Virus record (IMG/VR): IMGVR_UViG_3300022933_000010 | Location: 1-39,612 of that record | Source of the DNA: a virus | Reading direction: 5' to 3' (one strand) | Length of the DNA: 39,612 nt | Shown: piece by piece, positions 1-5,241 of the stretch | Numbering within the stretch: the first letter of the stretch is position 1 | Layout: each line of letters opens with the position of its first letter | Program-made: the position numbers and the translations under genes | Notes under the pieces: model-generated | The model's input: only the letters and a program-made list of their open reading frames with translations | Told to the model about the DNA's origin: nothing | Database searches by the model: none

Positions 1-388
1 TATATTTTTTGCTTTTTTTTTTTTTTTCTGGGTTATTTTTTTTCCAATTACTAGTAAGTATATTTCTTTTTTTTCTTATAATATCATGAGCTTCAGCATC
101 TGTTATTTTTAAATGATGTTTAAGACTGCTTATTCTAGCTGCAAGTGTTAATTTTTCAGGATTTTTATCACGCCAGTTTTTATTTCGTTTTAATTCATGT
201 TCTTTGTTTTTAATGTAATATTCTTTTCTTCTATTTATTTTACATTCTGAACATATAATACCTCTGTATTCATAAATTTTTCCTTTGTATTTTCTTCTTT
301 GAAAAAGAATTGTATACTTTTCAGGGTTATCTTTATAATTATGATTATGGATTAAACAAATTCCTTTTGTGCTTAAAACTGTTTTCAT
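1..388 (-). CDS. Basic zinc-finger-like phage protein, C-terminal end outside the window
   Basis: The frame is open from an ATG at 388 to the window edge, giving at least 129 residues. The N-terminal part has a CxxH pair (residues 11-14) and a CSEC knuckle about 35 residues later, which could bind one zinc. After that it is highly basic, with short Y-x-x-N-x-E/P-E segments like those in the neighbouring HNH-type protein. The start lies just after an SD-like GGAGGA in a 39-bp repeat shared with the exonuclease gene. It may be a nuclease-like or DNA-binding protein, but no catalytic motif is visible in the part present. It was probably once the gene directly after the exonuclease, since a relic exonuclease stop (TGA) overlaps its ATG. 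Confidence 0.65.
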   Translation of the reverse strand, partial: MKTVLSTKGICLIHNHNYKDNPEKYTILFQRRKYKGKIYEYRGIICSECKINRRKEYYIKNKEHELKRNKNWRDKNPEKLTLAARISSLKHHLKITDAEAHDIIRKKRNILTSNWKKNNPEKKKKSKKY

Positions 389-390
389 TT

Positions 391-429
391 ATTAAAATCC
401 TCCGCTTTCATTGGTTTGGTTCTTTCTTT
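391..429. repeat. 39-bp direct repeat, left copy (relic of exonuclease 3' end)
   Basis: Matches 1356-1394 at 38 of 39 positions (C/T difference at 400 vs 1365). Read on the minus strand in the exonuclease frame it encodes KERTKPMKAEDFNK and then TGA, overlapping the ATG of the gene at 388. It therefore looks like the original end of the exonuclease gene, left behind when about 965 bp were inserted. Confidence 0.85.
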
Positions 430-1006
430 ATTCAATTTCATCGGTACCGTACCTTTCTTTTACAATTCTTAAAAAAGCTTTAGCACCTTTAGGTGATAGA
501 TTACATTTACTAGAATTAAATCCATATGTAGTAAATATTAAATTTTCTTTAGAATAACTTCTTGTAGATAAAATACGGTCTTTTGAAACATTAGTAAAAT
601 GTCTTTTTAATCCTTTTCCAGGTTCCATAGTCATTTCAACCCCTGTTGCAGGGCAAATCATTCCAGATACAGCTTTTTGTTCTAACCAACAATTAAAAAA
701 CTCATTAAAATCTTTAAAATCACACCCGTGTTTACTTTTTTTACACGATCCCCACATAGACCTAAAGAATCCTTGTTCAGTACGAATATATTTTTCATTA
801 CTAATACGAGTTTTTTCTTTATTGTTTTTTCTATAAATTGTCTGATATTCTTTTCGTTTTTCTAAAATTTCTTTTCTATTTTTTAAGTAGTATTTTTTTT
901 GATTAGTTTTTATTCTTTCAACATTATCTTGATAAAATTTTTTTCTTTTAATTGTTATTTCTATTCTATTTTCTTGATAATATTTTTTACTCGTTTGATC
1001 AGTCAT
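428..1006 (-). CDS. HNH-like homing endonuclease
   Basis: A 192-residue protein from the ATG at 1006. This start follows an SD-like GAGAAAG and overlaps the upstream gene by 8 bp; a longer frame to 1045 lacks these signals. Residues 1-75 are very basic and repeat a KKYYxxNRxEI pattern seen in phage endonuclease DNA-binding arms. The C-terminal half has CPATGVEMT (118-126), NVSKDRI (139-145) and YSKENLIF followed by NSSK (151-167). This resembles small phage HNH-family nucleases with a CPxTG / DRIxS / N-x-x-K core. The canonical first histidine is not obvious, so catalytic competence is uncertain. A 39-bp repeat flanks the block and suggests mobility. Confidence 0.75.
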   Translation of the reverse strand: MTDQTSKKYYQENRIEITIKRKKFYQDNVERIKTNQKKYYLKNRKEILEKRKEYQTIYRKNNKEKTRISNEKYIRTEQGFFRSMWGSCKKSKHGCDFKDFNEFFNCWLEQKAVSGMICPATGVEMTMEPGKGLKRHFTNVSKDRILSTRSYSKENLIFTTYGFNSSKCNLSPKGAKAFLRIVKERYGTDEIE

Positions 1007-1214
1007 CTTTCTCGATTCTACAATCAAGACAAATACCCCAACCATCTTCTACAACCGTAAGATAGTTTCCACAGCCCTCTTGACATATATTGTTTGTTAA
1101 ATCGAATATATCTTCATCAGCTTCACCATCTTTTACCATTTGTATCTTATGTTCTCTTGCTCTTTCGTCTTCTTTTTCCATCTCTTCTATCTGCATTTGT
1201 TTTACTGCACCCAT
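999..1214 (-). CDS. Small acidic zinc-ribbon protein
   Basis: A 71-residue protein with two cysteine pairs, CQEGC (residues 44-48) and CLDC (62-65), spaced as in a single zinc ribbon. The N-terminal half is charged and probably helical. A strong SD (AGGAAGGAG) precedes the ATG. It overlaps the HNH-like gene downstream and the 51-residue gene upstream, so the three form a coupled unit inside the inserted block. Function unknown; a role in binding nucleic acid or host polymerase is only a guess. Confidence 0.75.
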   Translation of the reverse strand: MGAVKQMQIEEMEKEDERAREHKIQMVKDGEADEDIFDLTNNICQEGCGNYLTVVEDGWGICLDCRIEKDD

Positions 1215-1357
1215 GTTTGCTCCTTCCTATTATATAGTTTGTTAATTAATTTATTTATACGTGAATCTCTTTCTCCCATTGCTCCAATAGGATGTTTTTT
1301 CATAGATTGTAATTTATTAATCTTATCTAAATTATTTGGTCTTATCTTCCTGAACAT
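1202..1357 (-). CDS. Small basic protein of unknown function (51 aa)
   Basis: An ATG at 1357 lies inside the 3' end of the exonuclease gene, preceded by GGAAG, and the frame runs to TAA at 1202-1204, overlapping the next gene. The product is 51 residues, rich in Lys/Arg/Asn, with no recognisable motif. It is the first gene of the three-gene block between the two repeat copies, and its start codon sits at the edge of the right copy. Tight coupling on both sides supports it as real; there is no homology evidence. Confidence 0.55.
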   Translation of the reverse strand: MFRKIRPNNLDKINKLQSMKKHPIGAMGERDSRINKLINKLYNRKEQTWVQ

Positions 1358-2066
1358 TAAAATCTTCCGCTTTCATTGGTTTGGTTCTTTCTTTTTCATC
1401 AAATTTTAGGTCATGATACATGTCCAATCTTTTGAGAAACTCATGTTTATAGCGCCTTAATTCAGGTCCTTCTATTTTAAATTCTTGATAATATAGGTCA
1501 GGCGTGCATACCATGATAACTCCCTGCCTAATTTCAGATTTGTAGACATAGTCGTGTGCCATGGCGTATGCTGCAATTTGCAAATAATAATCTTCGATCC
1601 ATTCTTTCTTCTTCGGACGATTGGCCTGCTTGAAGTCAACAATAGTTTCCATGCCATTGTGTGAGCATACAAGATCTGTTGAGCCTGCGTACAGCCCCGG
1701 ATAGTGTAACGTAACTTCCGAACCATAATACTCTTCAACGGGTAATAAACCCACTTCAATAATCTTTTCAGCCATCGGTTTAGCTTCCGTCCCAATGGGC
1801 GATAGATCATCGTATCCAACTCCTGTGACGTGACATTCCAGGAATTTATGCATGGAAGTCCCACGTTTACTACTATGATTCTTGATCTGTTCTGCTTTTT
1901 CATGGCCTACCTTTTTTTGCCACTGCTTTATAAAACTTTGATCTTTTGTCAATCCTAAAATGGTTGTAACAGACGGCAATCTTTCTCCGCCAAAGTCATA
2001 GAGCCGTGTTCCGTGATGCTCGTACATCTGTCCGGACATATATCTATATCGATCACTCTTCTTCAT
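1332..2066 (-). CDS. PD-(D/E)XK exonuclease (RecB/Cas4-like)
   Basis: A 244-residue nuclease. Visible signatures are LPSVTTIL near the N-terminus (30-37), E117, D131 in GSTD, IVDFKQ carrying D144 and K146, and Q163 in YLQIAAYA. These fit the PD-(D/E)XK core and the QxxxY-type motif of phage 5'-3' exonucleases. It probably degrades host DNA or processes ends in recombination and replication. It is coupled by ATGA to the 2OG oxygenase gene upstream. The last eight or so residues appear to have been replaced during insertion of the HNH block: an older C-terminus survives at 391-429. Confidence 0.88.
   Translation of the reverse strand: MKKSDRYRYMSGQMYEHHGTRLYDFGGERLPSVTTILGLTKDQSFIKQWQKKVGHEKAEQIKNHSSKRGTSMHKFLECHVTGVGYDDLSPIGTEAKPMAEKIIEVGLLPVEEYYGSEVTLHYPGLYAGSTDLVCSHNGMETIVDFKQANRPKKKEWIEDYYLQIAAYAMAHDYVYKSEIRQGVIMVCTPDLYYQEFKIEGPELRRYKHEFLKRLDMYHDLKFDEKERTKPMKAEDFNVQEDKTK
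1356..1394. repeat. 39-bp direct repeat, right copy (inside the exonuclease gene)
   Basis: Partner of 391-429, offset by 965 bp. Here the repeat encodes part of the exonuclease C-terminus (KERTKPMKAEDFN), after which the present protein continues with VQEDKTK rather than the K-stop of the left copy. Confidence 0.85.
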
Positions 2067-2752
2067 TTTTTTGCATTTTTTAAATATTTAGGTGCGAAAT
2101 TTATAACATTATTTATAGGGACTTGGTCATGAAAGTTACCACTCACACTGATTCGTGTACAATCAGATTTGTAAGGCGCAACGTAATGTTTCAACCAAGA
2201 AGGAAAAATAAACATATCTCCTTTTTTAGGAGAAAAAGATAATGTAGTTACTGCATCTCTTGGTCCTTCTCCATATAAAAATTGTATTCCTCCAGGTCCA
2301 CAAGATTTACCTACATAATTTTTTTGTTCTTCTTCTAATTTTTTTGGCATATCAAGATAGATAACAAACGACAATCTACCATCATGATCGTGTGGTGGAT
2401 TATACTCGTGTTGTTTTTGATAATTTATCCAGAGTGCTGATAACACATACTCAGGTTTTGTTTCATAAGGTTTGCTTTGATACCTTTCAAAAGCTTGATC
2501 ATAGACCCCTATAAACTGGGAAAGTCTTGGTAATATTAACTTTTTTGACTCTTCAGAATAACCTATCTCTTCTTTAATTTGTCCTGCAAGTTTATCTCTG
2601 TAGTCTTGTTTACCTTTTTTACCTTCTTTTATAAGTAAATCTATAAATGCATCATCACATTTAAAATGTGTAACACAAGGTCCCCAATTAAATATAGATA
2701 ATTTTATTTGTTCTTCTTCATTCTTCTTCATACATTCTCTTTTCTTCTTCAT
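2063..2752 (-). CDS. 2OG-Fe(II) oxygenase (phage type)
   Basis: A 229-residue protein with the phage 2OG-Fe(II) dioxygenase pattern: PPHDHDG (His121, His123, Asp124), then LSFVIYLDMP, then GDMFIFPSWLKHYV (His189) and R200 in TRISVSGNF, where the last arginine would bind 2-oxoglutarate. Substrate unknown. ATG at 2752 is taken as the start, but the Met eight codons in is equally possible because neither has a clear SD. It lies between the exonuclease and an endonuclease-linked small gene. It is one of six such enzymes in the window. Confidence 0.85.
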   Translation of the reverse strand: MKKKRECMKKNEEEQIKLSIFNWGPCVTHFKCDDAFIDLLIKEGKKGKQDYRDKLAGQIKEEIGYSEESKKLILPRLSQFIGVYDQAFERYQSKPYETKPEYVLSALWINYQKQHEYNPPHDHDGRLSFVIYLDMPKKLEEEQKNYVGKSCGPGGIQFLYGEGPRDAVTTLSFSPKKGDMFIFPSWLKHYVAPYKSDCTRISVSGNFHDQVPINNVINFAPKYLKNAKK

Positions 2753-2764
2753 AGTTGTATTTAT

Positions 2765-2905
2765 TTACCTTTTTCTTTTGCCATACAATCTTTCCATTCT
2801 ACGTTTTTCTACATACTTTAAATGTTTGACCCAAGCCCAGGAGTTGATCTTTCCAGACCACTCCATAGTTTTATCTAAAAACATATAAATATATTTATCG
2901 AACAT
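2765..2905 (-). CDS. Small basic protein of unknown function (46 aa)
   Basis: An ATG at 2905 follows GTGAGGAAAG, a good SD, and overlaps the 3' end of the LAGLIDADG gene by 11 bp. The product has an aromatic N-terminal half (MFDKYIYMFLDK, then several Trp) and a basic tail ending in KRKR. No family recognised. The SD and the overlap support translation. Confidence 0.6.
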   Translation of the reverse strand: MFDKYIYMFLDKTMEWSGKINSWAWVKHLKYVEKRRMERLYGKRKR

Positions 2906-3335
2906 CTTTCCTCACCATTTTATATTCTTCCATTGAGATCACATTATCCTTAAGTGCAACGTTAGTATAGTGCTCTATTACTCTTTGTATCTTAGGCAGT
3001 TTAGTATGAGCCCAAGGCCAAATTAAGGCGCATACATAGTATGCGTCCCGAAAAGTACATCGCCATCTATATTGTTTAAGATAAGGCGTACCGTCAACTC
3101 GTTTGCCTTTTACTTTCTTAGGTGCTAATGTTCCAACACCTAACGTTTCATGTACCCACATCAACACACTACGATCAGTCATCGTAATCTCCATAGATAA
3201 ACGTAAACTATTAGAGTATCTGTATCCAGGTTTACCCTTGTGTTTCTTTTTCTTTTCAATGCCACGTCTTATATGTATGGACCCTTCTCCGTCAAACAGT
3301 CCTGCAATATAGGCTTTGTCAGTATCAGGTATCAT
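2895..3335 (-). CDS. LAGLIDADG homing endonuclease, single motif
   Basis: A 146-residue protein whose N-terminus carries AYIAGLFDGEGSI (residues 8-20), a clear LAGLIDADG helix with the acidic catalytic residue. A lysine-rich loop follows, then a mixed strand/helix pattern (SLRLSMEITMTDRS, TLGVGTL) typical of the alpha-beta-beta fold. One motif implies a homodimer. No intron or intein is evident, so it is free-standing. It starts by TAATG overlap with the upstream zinc-finger gene, so it has settled inside an operon. Confidence 0.88.
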   Translation of the reverse strand: MIPDTDKAYIAGLFDGEGSIHIRRGIEKKKKHKGKPGYRYSNSLRLSMEITMTDRSVLMWVHETLGVGTLAPKKVKGKRVDGTPYLKQYRWRCTFRDAYYVCALIWPWAHTKLPKIQRVIEHYTNVALKDNVISMEEYKMVRKDVR

Positions 3336-3532
3336 TAGTGTATTGACATCCCTTCTCCCTCAAAGTCAGGAAAATCTTCATTTCCATAATCATATAGCTC
3401 TCCTTGAGATCCACAATCCCAGCATTGATGAACCATATCTTCTTTTTCATAAATGCATGCGACTTTTACATAGCCATTACCTCTACAGGTAGGACAAATG
3501 TAAACCTTCTTAACTTTTTTTGAATTTGCCAT
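3335..3532 (-). CDS. Small DnaJ-type zinc-finger-like protein
   Basis: A 65-residue protein with CPTCRGNGY (Cys13, Cys16) and CWDCGSQGE (Cys37, Cys40), close to the CxxCxGxG repeats of DnaJ zinc fingers and of Zn-ribbon chaperone-like phage proteins. The acidic C-terminus ends in FEGEGMSIH. It overlaps the end of the ribbon-helix-helix gene by 23 bp and the LAGLIDADG start by TAATG. Function unknown; metal binding is the only property I would claim. Confidence 0.75.
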   Translation of the reverse strand: MANSKKVKKVYICPTCRGNGYVKVACIYEKEDMVHQCWDCGSQGELYDYGNEDFPDFEGEGMSIH

Positions 3533-3683
3533 TTAATTTCTTCGCTTTCTCGTTTGCTATTGCTTCTATTGTTTTTGCTACTGATAATTTTGCATCGGGC
3601 AATATTATCTTTGATAACTTATCTAAAGTAGCGTATGTTTCTTTACTTAAAGAAACGTTTTTGTACTTAGTCATGTCTGTCAT
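3510..3683 (-). CDS. Ribbon-helix-helix-type regulator (57 aa)
   Basis: The ATG at 3683 follows AGGAAG at good spacing. The product begins with a strand-like KNVSLSKETY and then two predicted helices, the layout of ribbon-helix-helix DNA-binding proteins. It is the first gene after a consensus-like promoter (TTGACA, 18 bp, TATAGT) whose -10 lies in a palindrome, ACTATATAGT. Autoregulation is plausible. It leads a leftward operon with the zinc-finger, LAGLIDADG, 2OG and exonuclease genes. Confidence 0.72.
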   Translation of the reverse strand: MTDMTKYKNVSLSKETYATLDKLSKIILPDAKLSVAKTIEAIANEKAKKLNGKFKKS

Positions 3684-3709
3684 GTTTACTTCCTTTCATG
3701 TTAAAGTAG

Positions 3710-3739
3710 ACTATATAGTGCATAATATAGGATTGTCAA
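3710..3739 (-). promoter_or_regulatory. Sigma70-like promoter with palindromic -10, leftward
   Basis: On the minus strand TTGACA (3734-3739) and TATAGT (3710-3715) are separated by 18 bp. The -10 is half of the perfect palindrome ACTATATAGT (3710-3719), so TATAGT also reads rightward, towards the plus-strand gene at 3739. The expected transcript start is about 20 bp before the SD of the ribbon-helix-helix gene, a likely candidate to bind here. Confidence 0.7.
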
Positions 3740-3957
3740 TGACAAAATTTATTTTATTTATGGTTTTGTGTTCCGGAATGGCACAAAATAAATGTAAAGT
3801 TATACCCACCAATGAAAAATTATTTAATGATTACCATAGCTGCATAGTTTATGGTTATAGTTATTCACACAGATTATTAACAGAATTTGATCCGGAATGG
3901 GTTAACAGTATGGAAGTTTATACTAAATTTTCGTGTAAGTCAGATAGGGTCATATAA
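3739..3957 (+). CDS. Small secreted or lipoprotein-like protein (72 aa)
   Basis: The ATG at 3739 follows AGGA. An upstream extension of the frame runs antisense to the regulator gene and is not believed. The product starts with a short hydrophobic leader, MTKFILFMVLCSGMAQ, whose Cys lies at a possible lipobox-like site. A Cys-containing mature part (CKVIPTNE, YHSCIVYGYSYS, YTKFSCKS) follows. This leader plus DYHSCxxYGY pattern recurs in marine phage genomes as a protein of unknown function. It is one of few plus-strand genes and runs convergently into the 3940-4131 frame. Confidence 0.7.
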   Translation: MTKFILFMVLCSGMAQNKCKVIPTNEKLFNDYHSCIVYGYSYSHRLLTEFDPEWVNSMEVYTKFSCKSDRVI

Positions 3958-4131
3958 AACCAGCTGCTTTCCGTCGACGTACTCACAACCGGCCAAACTC
4001 CAGGTTGCTACCTTTCGGTCATCGCTAACGTACAGGGAAATGCCATTGGCAGATTTGGACGCCCTTGAGCTTTTAAATTTTATTGGCTTAACAAATAAAC
4101 TGTTATAGCCACGACTTCTAATATAATCCAA
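3940..4131 (-). CDS. Uncertain 63-aa frame in a more GC-rich patch
   Basis: The frame is open from a TTG at 4131, with no ATG near its beginning. The C-terminal half (SANGISLYVSDDRKVATWSL, then AGCEYVDGKQLVLYDPI) looks like real protein. By eye its base composition is richer in G/C than its neighbours, which suggests recent acquisition. The N-terminal part is overlapped by a 20-codon ATG frame at 4142 that is -1 relative to it. Either translation starts at TTG, or ribosomes shift from the 4142 frame, or one reading is a decayed gene. Confidence 0.45.
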   Translation of the reverse strand: MDYIRSRGYNSLFVKPIKFKSSRASKSANGISLYVSDDRKVATWSLAGCEYVDGKQLVLYDPI

Positions 4132-4142
4132 GCTTCAATCAT
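4080..4142 (-). CDS. Very short hydrophobic peptide (20 aa), possible frameshift leader
   Basis: The ATG at 4142 overlaps the TGA of the upstream gene as ATGA, the coupling used throughout this operon. The frame encodes MIEAWIILEVVAITVYLLSQ, a plausible membrane helix, and then TAA at 4080-4082. It could be a genuine tiny membrane peptide or the true start of the 3940-4131 gene interrupted by a -1 shift. I see no strong slippery heptamer. Confidence 0.4.
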   Translation of the reverse strand: MIEAWIILEVVAITVYLLSQ

Positions 4143-4345
4143 TTACAAATACATCCATAAAAATTTCCACTGCCATTATCCATGACATGCAAGTTTAAAG
4201 TATCAGCGTATCCACTTAGTTTTAGTCTTAGTATCTCACATATATCCATACAATCTACATCCCCTAATAAAGTTATATTTTCCATCATTTGTTTTGTTAC
4301 AGGAACTAATTGATACAATCCATCATTTAGAATTATTAGTTCCAT
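4139..4345 (-). CDS. Small phage protein of unknown function (68 aa)
   Basis: Acidic, soluble-looking protein of 68 residues with three Cys in the middle and C-terminus (DCMDICEI, GCICK). It starts by TAATG coupling to the gene at 4345-4551 and ends in ATGA with the next frame. No family recognised. Its place as second gene after a strong promoter suggests early expression. Confidence 0.65.
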   Translation of the reverse strand: MELIILNDGLYQLVPVTKQMMENITLLGDVDCMDICEILRLKLSGYADTLNLHVMDNGSGNFYGCICK

Positions 4346-4551
4346 TACTTTTTATTTTGTCTAGTTGGTCTAATGTAATCATTATTTCTAGTCCCCCACT
4401 CAATTATATTTTTTATACCTGGTGCTTTTAAATCTATGTCTACACCAAAAGATCTCCAAGCTTTTTTCATAATGTTTAATTCAAGTAAAAGGTTAGACCA
4501 TTGACCAGGATTGGTACCATCTACTTTTATTGTTATAGTTTTTTCTTTCAT
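4345..4551 (-). CDS. Conserved small phage protein (68 aa)
   Basis: The sequence begins KEKTITIKVDGTNPGQWSN, then LLLELNIMKKAW, and ends basic. The VDGTNPGQWSNLLLELN stretch recalls small proteins I know from marine phages, with no assigned function. It is the first gene after the promoter at 4558-4586, with a very short leader (about 5 nt between the -10 and the ATG), which suggests either a leaderless transcript or use of another promoter. Confidence 0.7.
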   Translation of the reverse strand: MKEKTITIKVDGTNPGQWSNLLLELNIMKKAWRSFGVDIDLKAPGIKNIIEWGTRNNDYIRPTRQNKK

Positions 4552-4553
4552 AC

Positions 4554-4594
4554 CCTATATATAGGATAGTACAGGATGTTTGTCAACCCTGTCC
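4554..4594 (-). promoter_or_regulatory. Strong sigma70-like promoter with overlapping inverted repeats
   Basis: On the minus strand TTGACA (4581-4586) and TATATA (4558-4563) are separated by exactly 17 bp. The -10 lies in a 12-bp perfect palindrome, CCTATATATAGG (4554-4565). A second inverted repeat, ACAGG (4571-4575) with CCTGT (4588-4592), brackets the -35. The -35 also contains the stop codon of the upstream 44-residue gene. It drives the 4551-to-3940 genes. Confidence 0.75.
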
Positions 4595-4717
4595 TTTGTA
4601 TCTTTTCTGTTTTTTCTGTCTTTTTTCTGACTTATTTAATGATTTTTTATGTTGACGTGGTCCACGTTTCTTGGGTTTATTTCGGGGTGTAAAGAACTTA
4701 AAACTTTGTTTAGCCAT
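4583..4717 (-). CDS. Small, extremely basic protein (44 aa)
   Basis: An ATG at 4717 overlaps the end of the upstream zinc-ribbon gene by 8 bp, and the frame ends with TGA inside a promoter -35 element. The product begins MAKQSFKFFTPRNKPKKRG and is almost entirely Lys/Arg/Gln after that. Similar 40-50 residue basic proteins occur in marine phages. Nucleic-acid binding is likely from charge alone; the role is unknown. Confidence 0.65.
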   Translation of the reverse strand: MAKQSFKFFTPRNKPKKRGPRQHKKSLNKSEKRQKKQKRYKGQG

Positions 4718-4919
4718 CTTTCCATTCTTTTACGAAAGGCGTAGCACCATCTGTTGGTGATGTCATGACAGGTAGATAAGTTATCTTACCATTAACATGT
4801 TGCTGTAGATCTGAACCGCAGTTCATACATCTAAATAATTCAGGGGTTAAACCAACTAACATAGTGAGTTCACTACATGTTGGACATTTACCATTAACTA
4901 CTTCTGCTGATACTTTCAT
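4710..4919 (-). CDS. Zinc-ribbon protein (69 aa)
   Basis: Start taken at the ATG at 4919 because it overlaps the upstream stop as TAATG; a GTG at 4937 is the only longer option. The product begins MKVSAEVVNGKCPTC and has a second pair CMNC about 20 residues on, forming one zinc ribbon, followed by HVNGKITYLPV. Small ribbons of this form are common in phages of marine bacteria. They may bind DNA or RNA polymerase, but nothing here proves it. Confidence 0.72.
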   Translation of the reverse strand: MKVSAEVVNGKCPTCSELTMLVGLTPELFRCMNCGSDLQQHVNGKITYLPVMTSPTDGATPFVKEWKDG

Positions 4920-5053
4920 TATTGGCAACTTAAACACTCATCGCTGTCATTGTCAAGGTCTGCGAGTGCTTCTTCTTTACAGTCCTGGCTGCAAAACATA
5001 TCTAATTCGTCTTTAGCTTCGAATTCTTTTTTACATTTAGTACATTTTTTCAT
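4919..5053 (-). CDS. Cys-rich zinc-binding mini-protein (44 aa)
   Basis: The ATG at 5053 overlaps the upstream stop (TAATG) and the TAA overlaps the next start (TAATG). The product has three cysteine pairs: CTKC (4-7), CSQDC (21-25) and CLSC (40-43). The first two give a treble-clef or ribbon-like site of the type KKCTKCKKEF. The rest is acidic. Function unknown. Perfect coupling on both sides makes it a confident gene despite its size. Confidence 0.7.
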   Translation of the reverse strand: MKKCTKCKKEFEAKDELDMFCSQDCKEEALADLDNDSDECLSCQ

Positions 5054-5241
5054 TATTTACCTCTAACAGAATCGATGAAATTATAAACGCGACCGAATTG
5101 CTTGTCAATAGACATTAGGTCCGACTGGATCATAGTTACTATTAACTGAAGTTCTATGAGTGTGACCAATGTCCATGTAGCGAGACCCATTAGGATTGTA
5201 CCCAACAATGCTATTAATGCTGTATTAGTTTTTCTACTCAT
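5053..5241 (-). CDS. Small membrane protein (62 aa)
   Basis: Start taken at ATG 5241, which overlaps the upstream stop by 8 bp; an upstream Met at 5262 is possible. The product has one or two hydrophobic segments (TALIALLGTILMGLATWTL, then LIELQLIVTMI) followed by a polar tail (SIDKQFGRVYNFID). It could be a second holin, an antiholin or a superinfection-exclusion protein. It is far from the endolysin, so I leave it unassigned. Confidence 0.65.
   Translation of the reverse strand: MSRKTNTALIALLGTILMGLATWTLVTLIELQLIVTMIQSDLMSIDKQFGRVYNFIDSVRGK

Noticed and set aside
1229-1245. TATAAT-like box before the 999-1214 gene
   Set aside because: No credible -35 at 16-18 bp and it lies inside a coupled small gene; a chance A/T match is likely.
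1472-1903. 143-codon minus-strand frame
   Set aside because: Lies fully within the exonuclease gene in another frame and has unnatural Cys/Trp/Arg-rich content.
3520-3738. N-terminal extension of the plus-strand gene at 3739
   Set aside because: It is antisense to the ribbon-helix-helix gene and its promoter; the ATG at 3739 has an SD-like AGGA and a clean signal-peptide start.
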